From contig JADNYV010000404.1 in NCBI GenBank assembly GCA_015501055.1, forward strand, positions 1-31,346: a stretch of 31,346 nucleotides of DNA, read 5' to 3'. Under the pieces are notes generated by a model. The model made no database searches. It saw only the letters and a program-made list of their open reading frames with translations, and had not been told where the DNA came from. Shown here piece by piece: positions 29,858-31,346 of this stretch. This DNA is from Mucidula mucida (Eukaryota; Basidiomycota; Agaricomycetes; Agaricales; Physalacriaceae). The first letter of the stretch is position 1, and each line of letters starts with the position of its first letter. The position numbers and the translations under genes were made by a program.

Positions 29858-30653
29858 TCCGGGCCAATAGTGTGTGGTCGCCAGGCAATTGTATCCGCGA
29901 TGATATCCTGCGTGAGCCGACTCTTATAGGTGAGTTATGTATTAGATCCATAACTTCTACTCGCATTGACAACGGCACGCAGAGTCTGTTGTTTCCGTTG
30001 GCGTCCTCAAAGAATATCAGTCCGTTATCGGCATAGAAGTACTGCGGGAATTTGGCGTTCGTATGATATGACGGCTCCTGAATCGAACTAATTACTTCGC
30101 GAAATAGTGGATCTTCAAGGTAAGCGTCTCTCCATCTTGCTATCTCTTCCTGTATTATGCTGACTTGTACGTTGAAGCTTCGACTACACGCTACGTTTAG
30201 CGGATGCTTCTCGAACTTGGTGATTTCGACTTCGATTGCGCTCATGACATCCTCTTGTCCGGAGAAACTTTCCGCGTACAGCGTGGCTACCGAAAGTAAT
30301 TTCTGCTCGAACCTCTCGCCTAACTCACTGTACATGCTACGCAGGGCATCTTCATTGGACCGTGTGAGATCTACGGCTAAAGATACGTTGGATTTTGGAC
30401 CAGACTCGGGTGGTAATCGACGTCATAGTTGCGAGATTGGGTCCACGTTGGAGTGTACTCGTCCGGCGCGATGGACGATCCGAAGATTAGGGAAAGCCAA
30501 AAATACTGTTCCCCAGGTAAGTAATCGTCTATTCACATTCTGAAAGGTGCGGCTCCATGTTAACGCTGCGTGATCTGTGATTGCTAGAATAACTTCGCCT
30601 TCCACAAAGGGTTGGAACTTGATTAGGGCCTCTCTAGTCCAAATGCTAGACAA
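29841..30653 (-). pseudogene. RNase H to integrase linker of second Ty3/gypsy element, broken
   Basis: The RNase H end is recognisable (ITDHAALTWSRTFQNVNRRL, HRAGRVHSNVDPISQL), then TGA at 30423-30425 where a CGA codon is expected. The linker continues in frame (ALRSMYSELGERFEQ...FADNGLIFFEDANG-like) to the frameshift near 29925. The upstream end at 30653 abuts RT N-terminal sequence through a deletion. Confidence 0.85.
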
Positions 30654-31346
30654 TTACGGTCCAAAATTTGCAGGAGAGACGCTCGTTGATCTACAGATAG
30701 ATTTGGTGAAAGATTAACAGCGGTACTGAAGTCGTTCGAAGGTGTTGGTTCCGGTGGAGTATCAGCCGTCTTTGGTCCGCCTTTGATTGGACCAACCGAA
30801 GCTGGGTCATTGGGTTCAGTAGCGTTCCTCTGGGCTTTTGAAGTGACATCGGAGGTACTTTGGATCACATGAGATCGTGTCTCGGATCTCGGTCCGATCT
30901 CCGTTACTCTCTTCTGTTCTATGACTTGTCGTAAAAACAACGCATGTCTTTCTTGCTGACGACGTGTCTCTTCGTTCCTTGTCTCCGGTTGAGCCAGTTT
31001 CGTGGATTGAAAGATTTGGCAAGAACTTCTCCTGCGGAGATAACCACGCGTTGATCGGAAAAGTTAGATACATGCAGGAAAGGATTGTCGCGCTGGATGA
31101 GGGAATCAGGTGAGCCCCAGAAGGCTCGTCCGTTATTGTCTTGTTTGATTGATCTTTCGACAAATAGACTATTAGACTTTGCCGGGAAATGTCATCAATA
31201 GGGATTCTGACGCACATCTCGGACCTAAAACCACTCGACTTTGAGATCGACCTTGCCATTAATTTGTCTTCTTCTGTCGCGTCTTTTTTGCTTCTGCATC
31301 TTCTTGTATGCTTGGCTGATTGTCAGTCCTGCTGACACGGCTAGAG

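Larger units (their letters stand above)
28562..31346 (-). mobile_element. Second Ty3/gypsy element, 3' part, defective
   Basis: A minus-strand retroelement unrelated in detail to the one at 18981-25415, and running off the right edge. From the edge inward: the end of a gag/protease-like region with several shifts (about 30950-31346, including FLHVSNFSDQRVVISAGEVL), the N-terminal lead of reverse transcriptase (LSVDQRASLLQILDRNCLAF, about 30640-30720), an abrupt junction near 30640 to RNase H (FVEGEVILAITDHAALTWSR), and then the integrase. The palm and fingers of RT, including the catalytic Asp-Asp, are missing. The element cannot copy itself. Confidence 0.93.

Noticed and set aside
1..31346. 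CRISPR arrays, bacterial operons, rRNA genes
   Set aside because: Spliced eukaryotic genes and fungal retroelements dominate, and no direct-repeat arrays or rRNA signatures were seen.

Overview
This window is nuclear DNA of a filamentous basidiomycete, most likely a mushroom-forming Agaricomycete. The genes carry many short introns (about 45-80 nt, with CTAAC/CTGAC-like branch sites). The encoded proteins also fit: a Tup1 corepressor, a basidiomycete F-box-like protein, GH45 endoglucanases, a fungal DDE transposase and chromodomain Ty3/gypsy retroelements. Because the genes are heavily spliced, most open frames are only fragments. I assembled exon models by hand from splice signals, reading frame and family motifs. 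All eight assembled models close on a multiple of three.

Region 1 (1-7646). The minus strand carries TUP1 (1646-4078, 9 exons) and a small MIF-like tautomerase gene (5233-5967, 6 exons). They are bracketed by two inverted copies of an F-box-like gene: a copy cut by the left window edge (1-222, minus) and an intact single-exon copy (6111-7646, plus).

Region 2 (8115-16393). A block holding TSR3 (18S rRNA aminocarboxypropyltransferase) and a GH45 cellulase has been duplicated in tandem, and the two copies decayed reciprocally. Copy 1 keeps TSR3 (8198-9303) but its GH45 is a truncated pseudogene (10072-10485). Copy 2 keeps GH45 (13457-14456) but its TSR3 is a pseudogene (about 11805-12737). A further intact GH45 paralogue with a clean TATA box follows (15393-16393). 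An unrecognised three-exon gene (10656-11484, minus) sits between the two blocks.

Region 3 (16394-26609). A large DDE transposase gene on the minus strand is split by a 6435-bp chromodomain Ty3/gypsy element (18981-25415, plus) with near-identical 526/528-bp LTRs and a 5-bp GAGAA target duplication. Removing the element restores the transposase frame, apart from one internal nonsense codon. The element has no obvious tRNA primer site. Instead, the sequence just after its 5' LTR is complementary to the predicted start of its own transcript, as in self-priming Tf1-like elements. Its gag-pol is broken by frameshifts, stops and a deletion.

Region 4 (26610-31346). A three-exon gene of unknown function (26610-28103, minus) is followed by the 3' part of a second, different Ty3/gypsy element on the minus strand (about 28562 to the window edge). 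Its integrase/C-terminal frame is open, but the reverse transcriptase core has been deleted.

The host genes do not form an operon-like pathway. The useful themes are gene duplication with reciprocal loss around a plant-cell-wall cellulase, nested transposons, CpG-type decay of those transposons, and an apparent excess of GC-AG introns.
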